A DNA stretch of 64,000 nucleotides from Phoronis australis. Lineage: Eukaryota; Phoronida; Phoronidae. Where the stretch lies: assembly GCA_002633005.1 (NCBI GenBank), contig NMRA01000032.1, positions 478,911 through 542,910 on the forward strand. Reading direction: 5' to 3'. The position numbers were made by a program, and so were the translations under genes. Shown here one piece after another: positions 24,901 through 34,721 of the stretch (the first letter of the stretch is position 1; each line of letters opens with the position of its first letter). The notes beneath the pieces are model-generated. The model was not told the DNA's origin. It did no database searches and was given only the letters and a program-made list of their open reading frames with translations.

Positions 24901-27900
24901 CATCCGTCCGGCGTCCGCTGCTCTATCTCCAAAACGCCTGGACGTATGTTCATGAAATTTTGCACATATGTTCCTTCTGTAGATGGAACCGCATGTGCTA
25001 ACCTTCAGACGGATCCGACTACCGGAGTGCCCTCTAGTGGCAATTATAGATTTTTACGTTTACCTCTGTATCTTCAAAAGTCCTGAACGGATTTTCATAA
25101 AATATGATATATAGGCACCTGTTAGTAAGATGACGCTATCCTCCCGTTTTCAGATGGATTTGGCGTAGTTTGCGCCACCTAGTGGCCATTTTTACTGTTT
25201 TCGAGTCTGTTTTTGCGTCCACCACTCTATCAACTCTAAACCGCTCAAATGATGATTGTGAAAATTGGAATGTATGTTCTTACTATAAAGTGGACGGCTG
25301 ACGATGATATTCCGACGACTTCGACTACTGTGGCGCCTTCTAGTGACAGTTTTGTTTTTGTTGCGCCTATGGCTGTATCCCCTAAATCGTTTGCAGGATC
25401 TTTACTAAATTTTGTAAGAGTATTTATATGATCTTAATAACGGAGGACGACGACTTTCAGAAAGATCTGACTTCTGGTGGGCCATCTAGTGGCAATTTTA
25501 TCTTTTTACGTTTACCTCTGTAAGTTCAAAGGTCCTCAAGGAATTTTCATAAAATTTGGCATACAGGCATCTGCTAATGAGATGACGCTATCTCTCCGTT
25601 TTCAGATGGATTCAACCTAGTTTTGCGCCGCTTATAGTGGCCATTTTTACTGTTTTCGAGTTTTTTGGCGTCCACTCGTCTATTAACAAAACCGCTTTCA
25701 GGACAATTGTGAAAATTTGCATGTATGTTCTTACTATTAAGTGGACGGCTGATGACGATTTTCCGATGAGTTCGACTACTGTAGCGCCTCCTAGTGGTAG
25801 CTTTGTTTTTTGTGCTCATGGCTGTATCTATTAAACTGTTTGCAGGATCTTTACTTAATTTAGCAAGTGTATTTATATAATGTTGGCAATGGTTGTCGAC
25901 GACTTTCGGACGAATTTGACTAGTGGTGTGCCACCTTGTGGCAATTTTAGTTTTTTACGTTTACCAGTCTGTATCTTCAAAGGTCCTCAACAGATTTTTA
26001 TAAAATTTTGAATATAGGCATCTGTTGGTGAGATGACGCTATCATCCTGATTTTGGATGAAATCGAGATATTTTTCCCCACCTGGTGGCCATTTTTGGTG
26101 TTTTCAAATCTTGTTTTTAGCGTCCAACCCCGATCAACCAAATCATTCCAGGTATGATTTTGAAAATTGGCGTATATGTTTTCAGTGTGAAGAGCACGTT
26201 TGATGATAGCGACTGACTACTGCGGCGCATCCTAGTCGTAGTTTTGTTTTTTGTTTTGCGCCCATAGCTGTATATCCAAAACCCCCCACTGCAGGATCTT
26301 TATTAAATTTAGTAAGTGAATTTATATGAAGATAACAGACGACGACTTTCAGGCGGATGGAACGGACGCTGTGCCCACAATTGTGGCAATTTCATTTTGT
26401 TGTGTTTTCCTTTGTTTCTCTGAAGTTCCTTGACAGATTATTTATGGAATATGGCATGTTCCCGTTTTTGGCTGGATTGTGTACTTTTGCGCTTTCTTGT
26501 GGCCATTTTTATGATACAAATAAATAGACCTAAACGCAAATCCTTTGCGATGCATTCGTGGGCGCATTTCAACACTCCGCGTTGCTCTTGTTATTAATTG
26601 CATCACAGAAATTAATCTGTCTTCGAATCAAAATACATCATTTTTGAAGTAATTTACACCTAAATTGCTGCAATATACCGTTAGCTTTCATTTTTATATC
26701 ATATTGCAGAAATATGTTATATTACTCGTCGTATTCAGGCGATTTCCGTAAAAGTGTGTCAGAATTCTGACACTTGATTTCCCATAACCAAGCCTCAAAT
26801 GGCTAAACCAATCAGCGCCATCTTGAGGCTTGGGGACGAGGCTGCTGTACTACTTCACTGTTTTTATTTTCATTAGTTCACTCACTTGCCACAAGTACAA
26901 AAGAACTACAAGATAGAAACGAAACGTAGAACAAATTAAGTGGAAATGTGACAAAAAGATAGACTAAAATTAGAAACATTGTGTTTCGTGTGAATGACAC
27001 ATACAGCACAGTAACAGTTGTGGTGGAAATCATATAGATATTAAAGTTATGTTGATCATTGTTTTGGAAATACGGCTATTACGTTGGGACATCTCACGCC
27101 AGACAAAGGCGAATGTTTTTGACCCACCTATGTAACTCTCAATGTAATTCTAATTATCATTAAAATAATACGTCAATACTCATTATAATTCTTAACATCA
27201 TGACAAGAAGACATCATATTGTAAACGAAAACGAGTTTGCACCCATTGTTTATTGTAACCTCTATTTTCTAACGTGAAATAAAAATATTCAAATCTGTGA
27301 AATTAGAAAAGTACAAGGTCAGGTGAAAAGCACAAGGTCAGGTATCATTCAAACGTTTCTCGATTTCAGCATGTGGTGATCTATTCACGGATCTTACCGG
27401 TACAATCACAACGCCATATTACCCCAAGTCTTATGGGAATTCCAGAGATTGCAACTGGCTTATACAGGTATCACTCTAAGTCAATGCCACATTTTACATT
27501 GCTCATGTCCCAAGTTAGAAACAACAATGTCTTCATAAAAAATAAGTAAAACGTAAAATGAAAACGCCGTGGAGGACGACAACAAAGACGGTGACACTAA
27601 AGACGACATCCAAGACGACATTGAAGACCACGAGCCTGTTTCAAGAAACTGGCTTAAGTTCATTTTTGACTTAAGTTTAAAATTTGTCACATTCGGCAAG
27701 TTAGTCAAAATTAAGACAAAATTTATGTCAAACACTTAAGTCAAACTTAAGATGTCTTTATTGAATTAGTTTTGAGACAAAATTAACTTTTATTTTAAAA
27801 TTTACTAAACTTTAAGACTTGTCTTAGCTAAATCAGTTTTGTTGGAACGGGCCACACGTCTTCACCTACGGTACTGGCAACAACGCTGATGACATTGATG

Positions 27901-30900
27901 GTAGCAACTTATGCATAATGTTGCAAACGCGTGACGCGACCCATTCAGGTACCAAGTTTCATTAGAGGAAACCGTCTCAGGACGCCGGAGCAATGGTTCT
28001 GTAAAGAGAATTCTGAAAATGACCGTCAAAACGTTGCCTTGTGTCATATTTTGAATAAAAGTCTCGCGATACTGAGTAGTAATTACGTAGTATGATTGTG
28101 CAACTTTCATATCGTTCGAACAAATAATAAGCTTATAAGATCTTTGTCGTGCAAATAACAAGAAGTCCAGAACTATTGTTGGTCTAACCCCTGGACGACT
28201 ACTGCTATTTAGCCCTGAGACACTTATGTACAACGTATCTTTGTCATCGTTAAATCTCAAATAACCTGAAAACGGCAAGTCGGTACGAGAAACGGATGAC
28301 AAAACTGTGGTACCTCTTGACGGATCTATTCACATTCCAAGTTTCAAGTTGTCGATTCTTAGGTATATACTGCGCATTTTAAGGTAATTTTGAGGTAATT
28401 TACATTCATTTCCATTTTGCACTGTATCCGATATTTTTAATTTTCCATAAAATCTAGGGACCTCCCAGATCCACCATTACGCTTACATTTGATGACTTTG
28501 AAATTGAGGATGACTCGGAGTGTCACTGGGATTATTTGGAGATAAGGTCACATGGCCCACACCATGGTGGACCAAGGTATGTGGAACAATGTTACAGATA
28601 ACAGCTCGGTAAACCATCTTCTCTAATGCAACCTGTACCCGGTTGCATGAGGTGTTTGAAAATCGCTTGAGCGTTAGAAAACACAACATTCTCGGTCAAT
28701 GTTTCAAAGCGTTCTATTCACTTCCCACAATTCATCAGCGTTTTGCAATGAACCAATCAGATATTGCTAACATTAGAACTCATGAATATTACTAACATGT
28801 AGGTAAGTTTACAATTCAACAAAACATGTCACTAAAGTAGTTCAAACAGAAGTGAAGCGAACATCGGTAAACATGAGTAATATTTAACTTGAAGTAGTCC
28901 TTACCAGGGACTCAACTAAGGTCCCTAAATCTTTTGCATATTTGTCTTGTTCTTTACTCAGGGAATGTTATATTTTCTATCGTTTTAACTTTATTATGAG
29001 TTCCTCTTTGACTATTGAAATTTTCTAATAATGCAACTCAACTCATTGAACTATATATAGGGCTAGGAGCATTGCATGAAAAGATCCCTACTAATTTTCA
29101 ACGATATTGAAAATTCAATGTAGAAATCAATCTCGCTTTGTATCAAAGCCAAAAATTGACTTAATAATGAAACTAAAATAATTTAAGAAATGACATTCAG
29201 TGTTTTCACATGTCCACAAGCATGCATTAGATTTAGGGACCTTAGTTGAGTCCTTATTTGGGACTGTTTCATGCAACATGGCACTGGAGTCTTATCTTTC
29301 GTAGAAATTGAGTTCAAACTTAAAGTAACAATATTGCTGAAAAAAGTTCTTTTTCTTTGACAAGGCTCAGCGCAGAATCGAACCCGAAACACTCTCGTCG
29401 CAGCCAAACCGAGATTAGAAACTTTTTGGTAAACACTGCGCATATTTCAAAAACCGTGATTTTTATGATTTTTCTGGAAATTTTCTCACATTGGAAAGTG
29501 AATTACTTTGTACTAGACGTTGCTTTTGTCAGGAATTACTTGATGGATATTTTTGACGAGCTTTTGCGTTCCATGCTTCTTTAATGGGTGATGATTTCAA
29601 GGTAAAGAATATTTACCATGGAAATCTTTGACCTCCATGTTGTGTCTATTGCGTCTTTGTCAGTGGGACGGTCTCCCACCAGGTGTCGTTGGCAGTGCTA
29701 AAATAGGTTTGTAGGCAGACGGCAGATTCATACTAAAAGTAAGAACATTCAATGAACAGAGACGACGGAGTATGCCGACACAAAGACTGTGCAATATTAT
29801 TTTGGCCTCCCACCTGGCGGAGAACGTCACACTGACGAAGATCTCGTAGACACAATATGAAGGTCGAAATATTACTTTCTCTCCGATGTTTTTATGATGA
29901 AATCACCCGCTTCTTGATCGCACGACAGCGTAATTATTACAGTAGTAATCAATTTTGTATACTAATTTGTGTTTGGAAGAGTTAGGAGATGAAGAATTCA
30001 AATCGTTCTCAGTATACTGTATATGTCAAAGTTTCTCTTACTAAAAATAATCAAGTTTTTTATGTAAGTGAATTTCTTATTGTCAGGGTTCTGTCTTTGC
30101 AGAATCTGCGGCAAAGGTCCGCATAACACTGTTGTGTATAATGGCACAACACTGGCACTACAGTTTCATTCCGACGACAGTGGCGATTACAAAGGGTTCA
30201 AGATTTCCTACACAATCAACAGTAGCGGTACAGGTAAAAATTAATTTTTTAAAGTCAAAGCTGAGATCTCAAAGTTTTTATATAATTTTGTCATTGTACT
30301 TTTCCCCACATTTTCCCATTAAGTCATATAAAATCACCGTACGGTCGAAAAAGTTACCCTTACTCTGCAAGGGCCCATTGATGAGAAAATGTAACTAAGC
30401 ATTGGCCTAACTTTCATGTAGGTGTTGAGAATTAATTATTAGTGACTTTGCGCTTGACACCGATTCTCTCGTCATAGCCAACCCTTACTCCCACCCCTTT
30501 GCCCTCCACGGTCATTGACGGTACATTACAATCCAGACAACCTCATTTATGAGTTCCTTACACCATAGACTATAGTACACTGTACATGTACATGGACCGC
30601 TAACTCCTATACTTTCAATGGACGAAATCTGAAGTCTTACACACAAGCCGTTACGTCATTATTCACTAGCGACACCTGGTCAAATTATCTGGTATTATTT
30701 CCAGAAAGTACGTCGTCTGCTTATCATGGTCGGTCGAATGTTGTGTGGTCGGGTGGTAGCAGCATTGCTAAAAGTACTCACGATACACAAGGAGCGCTAT
30801 TCGTCATCACTAAACATCCGCGCACACGCTCCTTGCGGAGAAGTGAAATGTCTGTTTTTTTGTCTTTTGACTTAAACCAAATGCCAATAATTGGAATACG

Positions 30901-31528
30901 ATCAATAGCCAAACACTGATTTATGCCATTAGTGTTTCTTGAAACGCGATTCTTCTGTCTGTTCTAGACGTCGGTTTCAGAGACAGGTTTTCTGACTTCC
31001 AACCTTAGTCTGATTTTCGTGAAATAAGCTACCCGTAGACTGATTTTTGTAAAAATTCAAAACACAAAGTCAGTAGACATTTCTGGAAACACCTGGCTCC
31101 ATGTGACAACAATGTTTTTGCAACAGTCTTCGCACTATTTACGAGTTACGTGTTGTTTGTCGATTGGACGAGTCACACGTCATGTAGCTCGCCAACAAAC
31201 AGACCACGTCAACGCATAAACGGCCTAATGAAATCAAATAACTAAACCTAAAATGTACGGTTGACAATTAAAATAACAGGATACCTACATGTATCTTGCG
31301 TTACTACAATCGAATAATCCAAGCACATGTCTATGCACCTGAATGTTTTTCTCTGCAGTCAATGGTGGGTGGTCCGACTGGAATCCATGGACAAAATGTT
31401 CTAAACCATGTGGAACTGGTCTAAAGCTGAGACAGCGTTACTGTAACAACCCGGCTCCGGCGAATGGCGGTCAGAAGTGCAATGGAGACGACTTAGACTT
31501 CGCCACGTGTAATGTGGCAAATTGTTGA
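9910..31528 (+). CDS. Secreted astacin-EGF-CUB-TSP1 metalloprotease A (12 exons, 522 aa)
   Basis: Exons: 9910-9978, 10139-10228, 13614-13842, 15933-16071, 18159-18228, 19028-19231, 23696-23825, 24390-24509, 27370-27467, 28458-28576, 30103-30233, 31359-31528. All borders are GT/AG and phases match, giving 1,569 bases. The product has a signal peptide (about 1-20), a propeptide to about 107 with LESD in the position of the astacin aspartate switch (D74), and a basic KKRK site (104-107). In the catalytic domain H205, E206, H209 and H215 form HELMHTLGFYH, and M262 with Y264 form the Met-turn. The four astacin disulfide cysteines are present. An EGF-like domain (309-344), a CUB domain (352-466) and one TSP type 1 repeat (468-522) follow. 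The same order is known in nematode group V astacins (NAS-36/NAS-37 type). It should be a secreted zinc endopeptidase; the substrate is unknown. Gene B downstream is its tandem paralogue. Confidence 0.9.
10139..10228 (+). CDS. Protease A exon 2: propeptide segment
   Basis: A 90-base exon, phase 0 on both sides, between tttttgtag and GTAAGT. It encodes a lysine-rich helical-looking stretch (DNTKYQKMEAALKKLVEGHG). No counterpart is recognised in gene B. Skipping it would keep the frame. Confidence 0.72.
11804..12138. mobile_element. MITE with ATGTAGAACC ends, copy 1
   Basis: Begins ATGTAGAACC and ends GGTTCTACAT, with TA on both sides, as expected of a Tc1/mariner-type non-autonomous element. 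A diverged relative with the same ends lies at 32929-33383. Both share an internal CACGTGACCC(C/A)ATTAAT block. Confidence 0.6.
12600..12760 (-). mobile_element. tRNA-derived SINE fragment
   Basis: On the minus strand, 12754-12679 reads as a tRNA-like head: an A-box-like stretch (TGGCCTGGTTGATAAG) and a B box (GGTTCGAGTCCC) within a perfect GTGGG/CCCAC T-stem. The acceptor ends do not pair, so it is not a working tRNA gene. Confidence 0.6.
13614..13842 (+). CDS. Protease A exon 3: propeptide and start of catalytic domain
   Basis: Encodes the acidic propeptide, with TLESDMKLT aligning to the FxGDI aspartate-switch region of astacins, the basic KKRK maturation site, and the conserved RWPKAIVPYVFD start of the astacin domain. 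Phase 0 in, phase 1 out. Confidence 0.88.
13843..15932 (+). other. Protease A intron 3, partly conserved in gene B
   Basis: About 15010-15425 aligns by eye with 36880-37225 in intron 3 of gene B (shared blocks such as CATCTGTGACGACGTTA and TTTGCACTCATTTTAGCTGC). This shows that the two genes were copied as a genomic segment. No exon is seen here. Confidence 0.65.
15933..16071 (+). CDS. Protease A exon 4: catalytic domain
   Basis: Encodes TEYENAILRAMKHIEDRSCV, the first helix of the astacin domain, with the cysteine equivalent to astacin C42. Phase 1 in, phase 2 out; length 139, identical to gene B. Confidence 0.88.
18159..18228 (+). CDS. Protease A exon 5: catalytic domain
   Basis: Encodes CYSDVGKRGDGEQEVSIGTD and CHH. 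It carries the two cysteines equivalent to astacin C64 and C84 and the conserved YSxVG motif. Splice borders tttacag / GTAAGT. Confidence 0.88.
19028..19231 (+). CDS. Protease A exon 6: zinc-binding active site and Met-turn
   Basis: A single 204-base exon holds the whole zinc site: HELMHTLGFYHEQ with three histidine ligands and the catalytic glutamate, and SIMHYTG with the Met-turn and the tyrosine ligand. By hand count 49 of 68 residues equal those of gene B exon 6. Confidence 0.93.
21230..21757. repeat. Near-identical tandem duplication, two units of ~264 bp
   Basis: 21230-21492 and 21493-21757 differ at only a few positions plus a 2-base indel near the start. Each unit contains a 65-codon open frame starting MLGKVVFVLPW. 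It is a chance frame or a remnant, with no domain recognised. Confidence 0.85.
22780..22945. repeat. 21-bp minisatellite
   Basis: ACGAAC recurs at about 22815, 22836, 22857, 22877, 22897 and 22919, within a degenerate unit close to ATACGAACCCATGAATCATGC. A short inverted version (TTCGTGCGTATGATTC, GCTCATGCGTATGG) follows at about 22966-23020, so the array can fold back on itself. Confidence 0.65.
23696..23825 (+). CDS. Protease A exon 7: end of catalytic domain
   Basis: Encodes the C-terminal astacin segment with IGQREKMSFLDAMS and the cysteine of YSCNG, equivalent to astacin C198. Phase 0 in, phase 1 out; 130 bases as in gene B. Confidence 0.88.
24390..24509 (+). CDS. Protease A exon 8: EGF-like domain
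   Basis: A 120-base phase 1-1 exon encodes a compact EGF-like module, HCGTHIAC...GYIGPDCSCVCPDG...KC. Symmetric phase-1 borders are typical of shuffled extracellular modules. Confidence 0.88.
24820..26590. repeat. Interspersed repeat with ~450-bp internal tandem units
   Basis: Starts at the palindrome CCACATATTTATATGTGG, passes through a (GTCC)n/(GTCT)n microsatellite (about 24862-24900), then repeats a unit of about 450 bases three to four times. The block TAGTGGCAATT...TTTACGTTTACC recurs at about 25033, 25487 and 25933, degenerate at 26380. It ends near CGCGTTGCTCTTGTT. Similar composite repeats are widespread in marine invertebrate genomes. It is non-coding and lies inside intron 8. Confidence 0.65.
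27370..27467 (+). CDS. Protease A exon 9: CUB domain, first part
   Basis: Encodes the first CUB cysteine (PCGD), the GTITTPYYPKSYGNS strand pattern and the second cysteine in CNWLIQ. Length and phase are the same in gene B. Confidence 0.88.
27630..27856. mobile_element. Small MITE-like insertion in intron 9
   Basis: A 0.2-kb TTTTAA-rich block bounded by AGCCTGTTTCAAGAAACTGG and TTTTGTTGGAACGGGCC, which are imperfect inverted ends. The otherwise alignable intron 9 of gene B (near 54190-54240) lacks it. A related GAAACGGGCCCC end lies near 23118. Confidence 0.45.
28458..28576 (+). CDS. Protease A exon 10: CUB domain, middle
   Basis: Encodes STITLTFDDFEIEDDSECHW and DYLEI, the central CUB strands with the third cysteine and the acidic residues usual in calcium-binding CUB domains. 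Phase 0 in, phase 2 out. Confidence 0.88.
28903..29262. repeat. Foldback repeat in intron 10
   Basis: CAACTAAGGTCCCTAAAT near 28915-28932 is complementary to a block near 29228-29246. The right arm continues into a sequence related to the foldback unit at 3985-4350 (GTTTCATGCAAC). It is a dispersed non-coding element. Confidence 0.45.
30103..30233 (+). CDS. Protease A exon 11: CUB domain, end
   Basis: Encodes ICGKGPHNTVVYNGTTLALQ and FHSDDSGDYKGFKISY, the last cysteine and closing strands of CUB. Phase 2 in, phase 1 out. Confidence 0.88.
31359..31528 (+). CDS. Protease A exon 12: thrombospondin type 1 repeat and stop
   Basis: Encodes one complete TSP1 module ending at a TGA. It shows WSDWNPW (WxxW C-mannosylation pattern), CSKPCGTG and six cysteines. 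The second part of the O-fucosylation consensus CSx(S/T)CG is proline here, unlike gene B. Confidence 0.9.
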
Positions 31529-32451
31529 AACAAAAGTTCTTTTGCGAGTTTATAACAATAACGCGAGATTATGTGAGACTTAACTGTGACATCACGGGAA
31601 GTGGGGCAAAAGCTTCTCGTTATGCCATTTGCCCAATACGCTAGCAGATTGTATCCTATTGATTACTTCGAGTACTTAACCGTTTAGTTCAAAAAATGTC
31701 AAACAAGCATTGCTGTTACGGCAAATGAAATTCAGATTCGTACTACAATACGTTCTATCGCGTTCGTACTAATTTCGTCCCATGTATTTTATAAACGGGC
31801 GGTAGACGAAATCCGCTCACTGGTTAAGTTTTCACCTCGTCAAAAATACATTCTACACCTAAAATTATCACCTAAAGAGGCGCTTATTTTCTTCAGTGAT
31901 CCTTTCTGCTTCTAAACATATCTTCGATGAAGCATAGCTACGGGAATTTATGTGACTTTTGCGAAAAATTCCAACTCCACTTTGTGATTACTGGGAACTT
32001 TGACCGCACGCGCGATAACCACAAAAGTATTTCATCTGAGTCAGGTGAATATGAGCCAAAGGCTAGCACGAGACTGAGCTAATCGCCTGACCGTGACAAT
32101 TGCAAAATAACATGAAAAAATATCAAGAGAATTTTTTAAGATTTGTGTCCCTTGGACTTTTTGTTCGTCAACAGGCGTGATTTCATGTAACTTCCTCAAA
32201 ATGGCGCCCGGTGAGAGAAAGTCGAGCGAATCGCGATGTTTTCATGGATATGTTCAAGTTATTTGTAGGCTTAATTATATCCAGAGTCAGGGTATGTTTT
32301 AATTATAACTCCATGTGCACATATGTATGTTTCATTTGATTTTGTTTGCTGTATTTTGAAGTGAGTAACTTTTATGGGGATATACTATCGCCCCATGTAT
32401 GCCTGCGGCATTCAGACCTAGACGGGGTTGAGTTCCAAATTCAGCCCGTTC

Positions 32452-32690
32452 ACAGCTTCGCACAACATAACAAGTTCAGATTTTCTTCGTCCATTCACGG
32501 TTATTCCGCGATCCATCTACCATCTCTTAAGTTGTGTTAACGTTTTAAGCGTAAAATTCACCATAAGAACTCCAGTTAGATTTAGCGTGTGTAGCAAAGA
32601 CTCGGGACAAAACAAGAGCAACATGGCGGGTTTTGCCCTTCTTCCGGTGACGTCACATTGACTAACTAGAAACTCGCAAGTGAGCTATTG
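32452..32690 (+). repeat. Dispersed repeat, copy 1
   Basis: It shares blocks such as AACATGGCGGGTTTTGCCC, GGTGACGTCACATTGACT and AACTCGCAAGTGAGC, in opposite orientation, with 45633-45866. No coding content is seen. Confidence 0.6.
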
Positions 32691-32928
32691 CGAAGCTAGG
32701 TCTGATCGAGCGATGTGTGACAGGAAATTGTGCTCAAATAATGCTTGACCGATAATGACTTTGAAGGCTGCATCGTGTTTGAGTTGTTGTTGTTTTCATG
32801 TATTATGCTTGAATTACATTGCAAATTGTAAAAGTATCAGTTATTATCGTTTTTATCAATTTGTATATTTTAAACAAAACACTTTTAAATGTTCTGGCTG
32901 TTAGAATAGCCATACAAATCAATAAAGT

Positions 32929-33383
32929 TTGTAGGACCCTAGAAAGTTGTCCAAATTTGGCTGACTTTGGAAGATCATATCCCAGGAACTTATTAACACG
33001 AAACTTTCACACACTTAACTTTATACTCTGTTCCTCAACGCTGTCAGGATTTGTTTTTCAATGTTACAATTTTTCATCAAAATTAGAACTCAAAAGGTGC
33101 ATGAAACGAAAACGAAATGATAATGTAAAAAACTGCAACAGCACTTTTGAGATTCCATGGTAAAATTTATTCCGAAGAAAATTTCGGTGTTTTATTGTTA
33201 CTCCTGTTTTGTTATGAATATGCTTTCCCTTTACCTAAATTTTACCAAATGGACATGGTCACGTGACCCCATTAATGACAGTATGGCTTTCTACGTTCAG
33301 AAAATATACATATACATTTACTGAGCCAATATCTATAGTTTTCTGGATGTATTGCTAACTAAACAGGACGACAGGTTCTACAT
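32929..33383. mobile_element. MITE with ATGTAGAACC-type ends, copy 2
   Basis: Starts TTTGTAGGACC and ends GGTTCTACAT. It resembles 11804-12138 in its ends and in the CACGTGACCCCATTAAT block. Confidence 0.5.
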
Positions 33384-34569
33384 GGTCTTAATTCGAAGAA
33401 AACTAGACACCAGCCTTTAAGGGTGTTTAATGTGTGCCCTAGCTTTCATTTCAATTTCATTCTATCCATGCTATCAATTTATCTGTAAATGTTATATATC
33501 AATAAATTTAATGTAAACATATGTAACTGTTCATAGTGCAGCTGATGCATTAACTCATGCCTGAACATATCACAGTATATATTCAAAGTAAACTTTTGGA
33601 AATTTTCCCACTAATACAATTTTCATTAGACTCGTAAGGATTGCGGTGACATTTTTACACTAGAATAAGACGCGTGAACGGTGACGCATCCGAGTTAGAT
33701 AGGCGTTTTTAGCCACAGTTGCTCGATTCGGCCTGTCCTCAATCAATTTCATCAAGATTTCATCACGAGTTCTCGAAAACGGCTAGCTGGATTTCATCGA
33801 AACTTTCCAAACTTAATATTTATTCTTCAATCTTAAATACCCTGATATAAAGACTTAGTTTTTTGGTTGAGATGGAACGATATCACAAAATTAAAAGAGA
33901 GAAGAAAATACTCCTTTGTTGTGAGATGAGACAAACTGAGAGTCAATACCATTTTATGTTAGTAGCCTATGTTCTTTGTATATGGACCTACGACGTTAAT
34001 ATAGCTTTCCAGTTCCGGTAATAGATATACCAATTGTTTTTGGTCGCTTGATGAGTTCACGTGATGTATTTTATGTCATAACCAATACAGCCAAGTTCCT
34101 AGTCCATGCAGAAAAACGGTGATGTATTGTATTACATGATTAATTGTAGTTTTCGTTTTGTGCTTTTTTCGTCTTTGCATTTTGTTTAAACGAGCACGTG
34201 TGTGTGCCTCCGTGCTTGCGTGAGTGCGTGTTTATTTCTGTAAAAATAGGGGCCGATGGCCTAATTACACTGAATAAATCACTAAGTTAACACGAAATGT
34301 CGTGTAGTCTCTTGCAAACTTTATATCTTAGAGCAATGCTATTGACCCGGCACAGAGCTTTACATCTTGACTACGGCGGCTGTTATCGCAAATTACCTTT
34401 TCTACTTTTGTGATACCCCTTGATTTGCATCTCTCGCAGTCATGCGCTTATTGCGTGATTTGTCGTCAAGCGCTAAAAAAATGTGAAGTCACGTAATACT
34501 CACGAGGTGGCAAAAACCCATGCATCACAAGTCGTCAAAAGGTGACTATAAGGGCACTTCATAGGGCTT

Positions 34570-34577
34570 TATAAAAG
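34570..34577 (+). promoter_or_regulatory. TATA box of protease B
   Basis: TATAAAAG lies 76-83 bases before the start codon, so initiation near 34600 would leave a leader of about 50 bases. Confidence 0.6.
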
Positions 34578-34652
34578 CCGCCGTTCGGAAGGGAGAACAT
34601 TGTCGCAACTTTTGGATAACCTTGTTAGATGTTATTTTGTACACAAGTGGCA

Positions 34653-34721
34653 ATGAATGTAATAATTCCATTCCTTCTGTGTGTAGCGGCAGTTGCAATG
34701 GTCCTATCAGCGCCGGTAGAG
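34653..34721 (+). CDS. Protease B exon 1: signal peptide
   Basis: Encodes 23 residues with a hydrophobic core and an AVAMVLSAPVE end. Donor GTAAGG, phase 0. Same length as gene A exon 1. Confidence 0.82.

Larger units (their letters stand above)
31529..34569. other. Spacer between the two protease genes
   Basis: A 3-kb spacer. A dispersed repeat (about 32452-32690) has an inverted relative in gene B intron 6 (45633-45866). A MITE lies at 32929-33383. No gene is recognised. AATAAA occurs near 32920 and 33502, but no obvious poly(A) signal lies close to the gene A stop. Confidence 0.5.

Noticed and set aside
27862-28302. 146-codon minus-strand open frame inside protease A
   Set aside because: It lies in intron 9. 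The aligned intron of protease B does not keep the frame, and no domain is recognisable.
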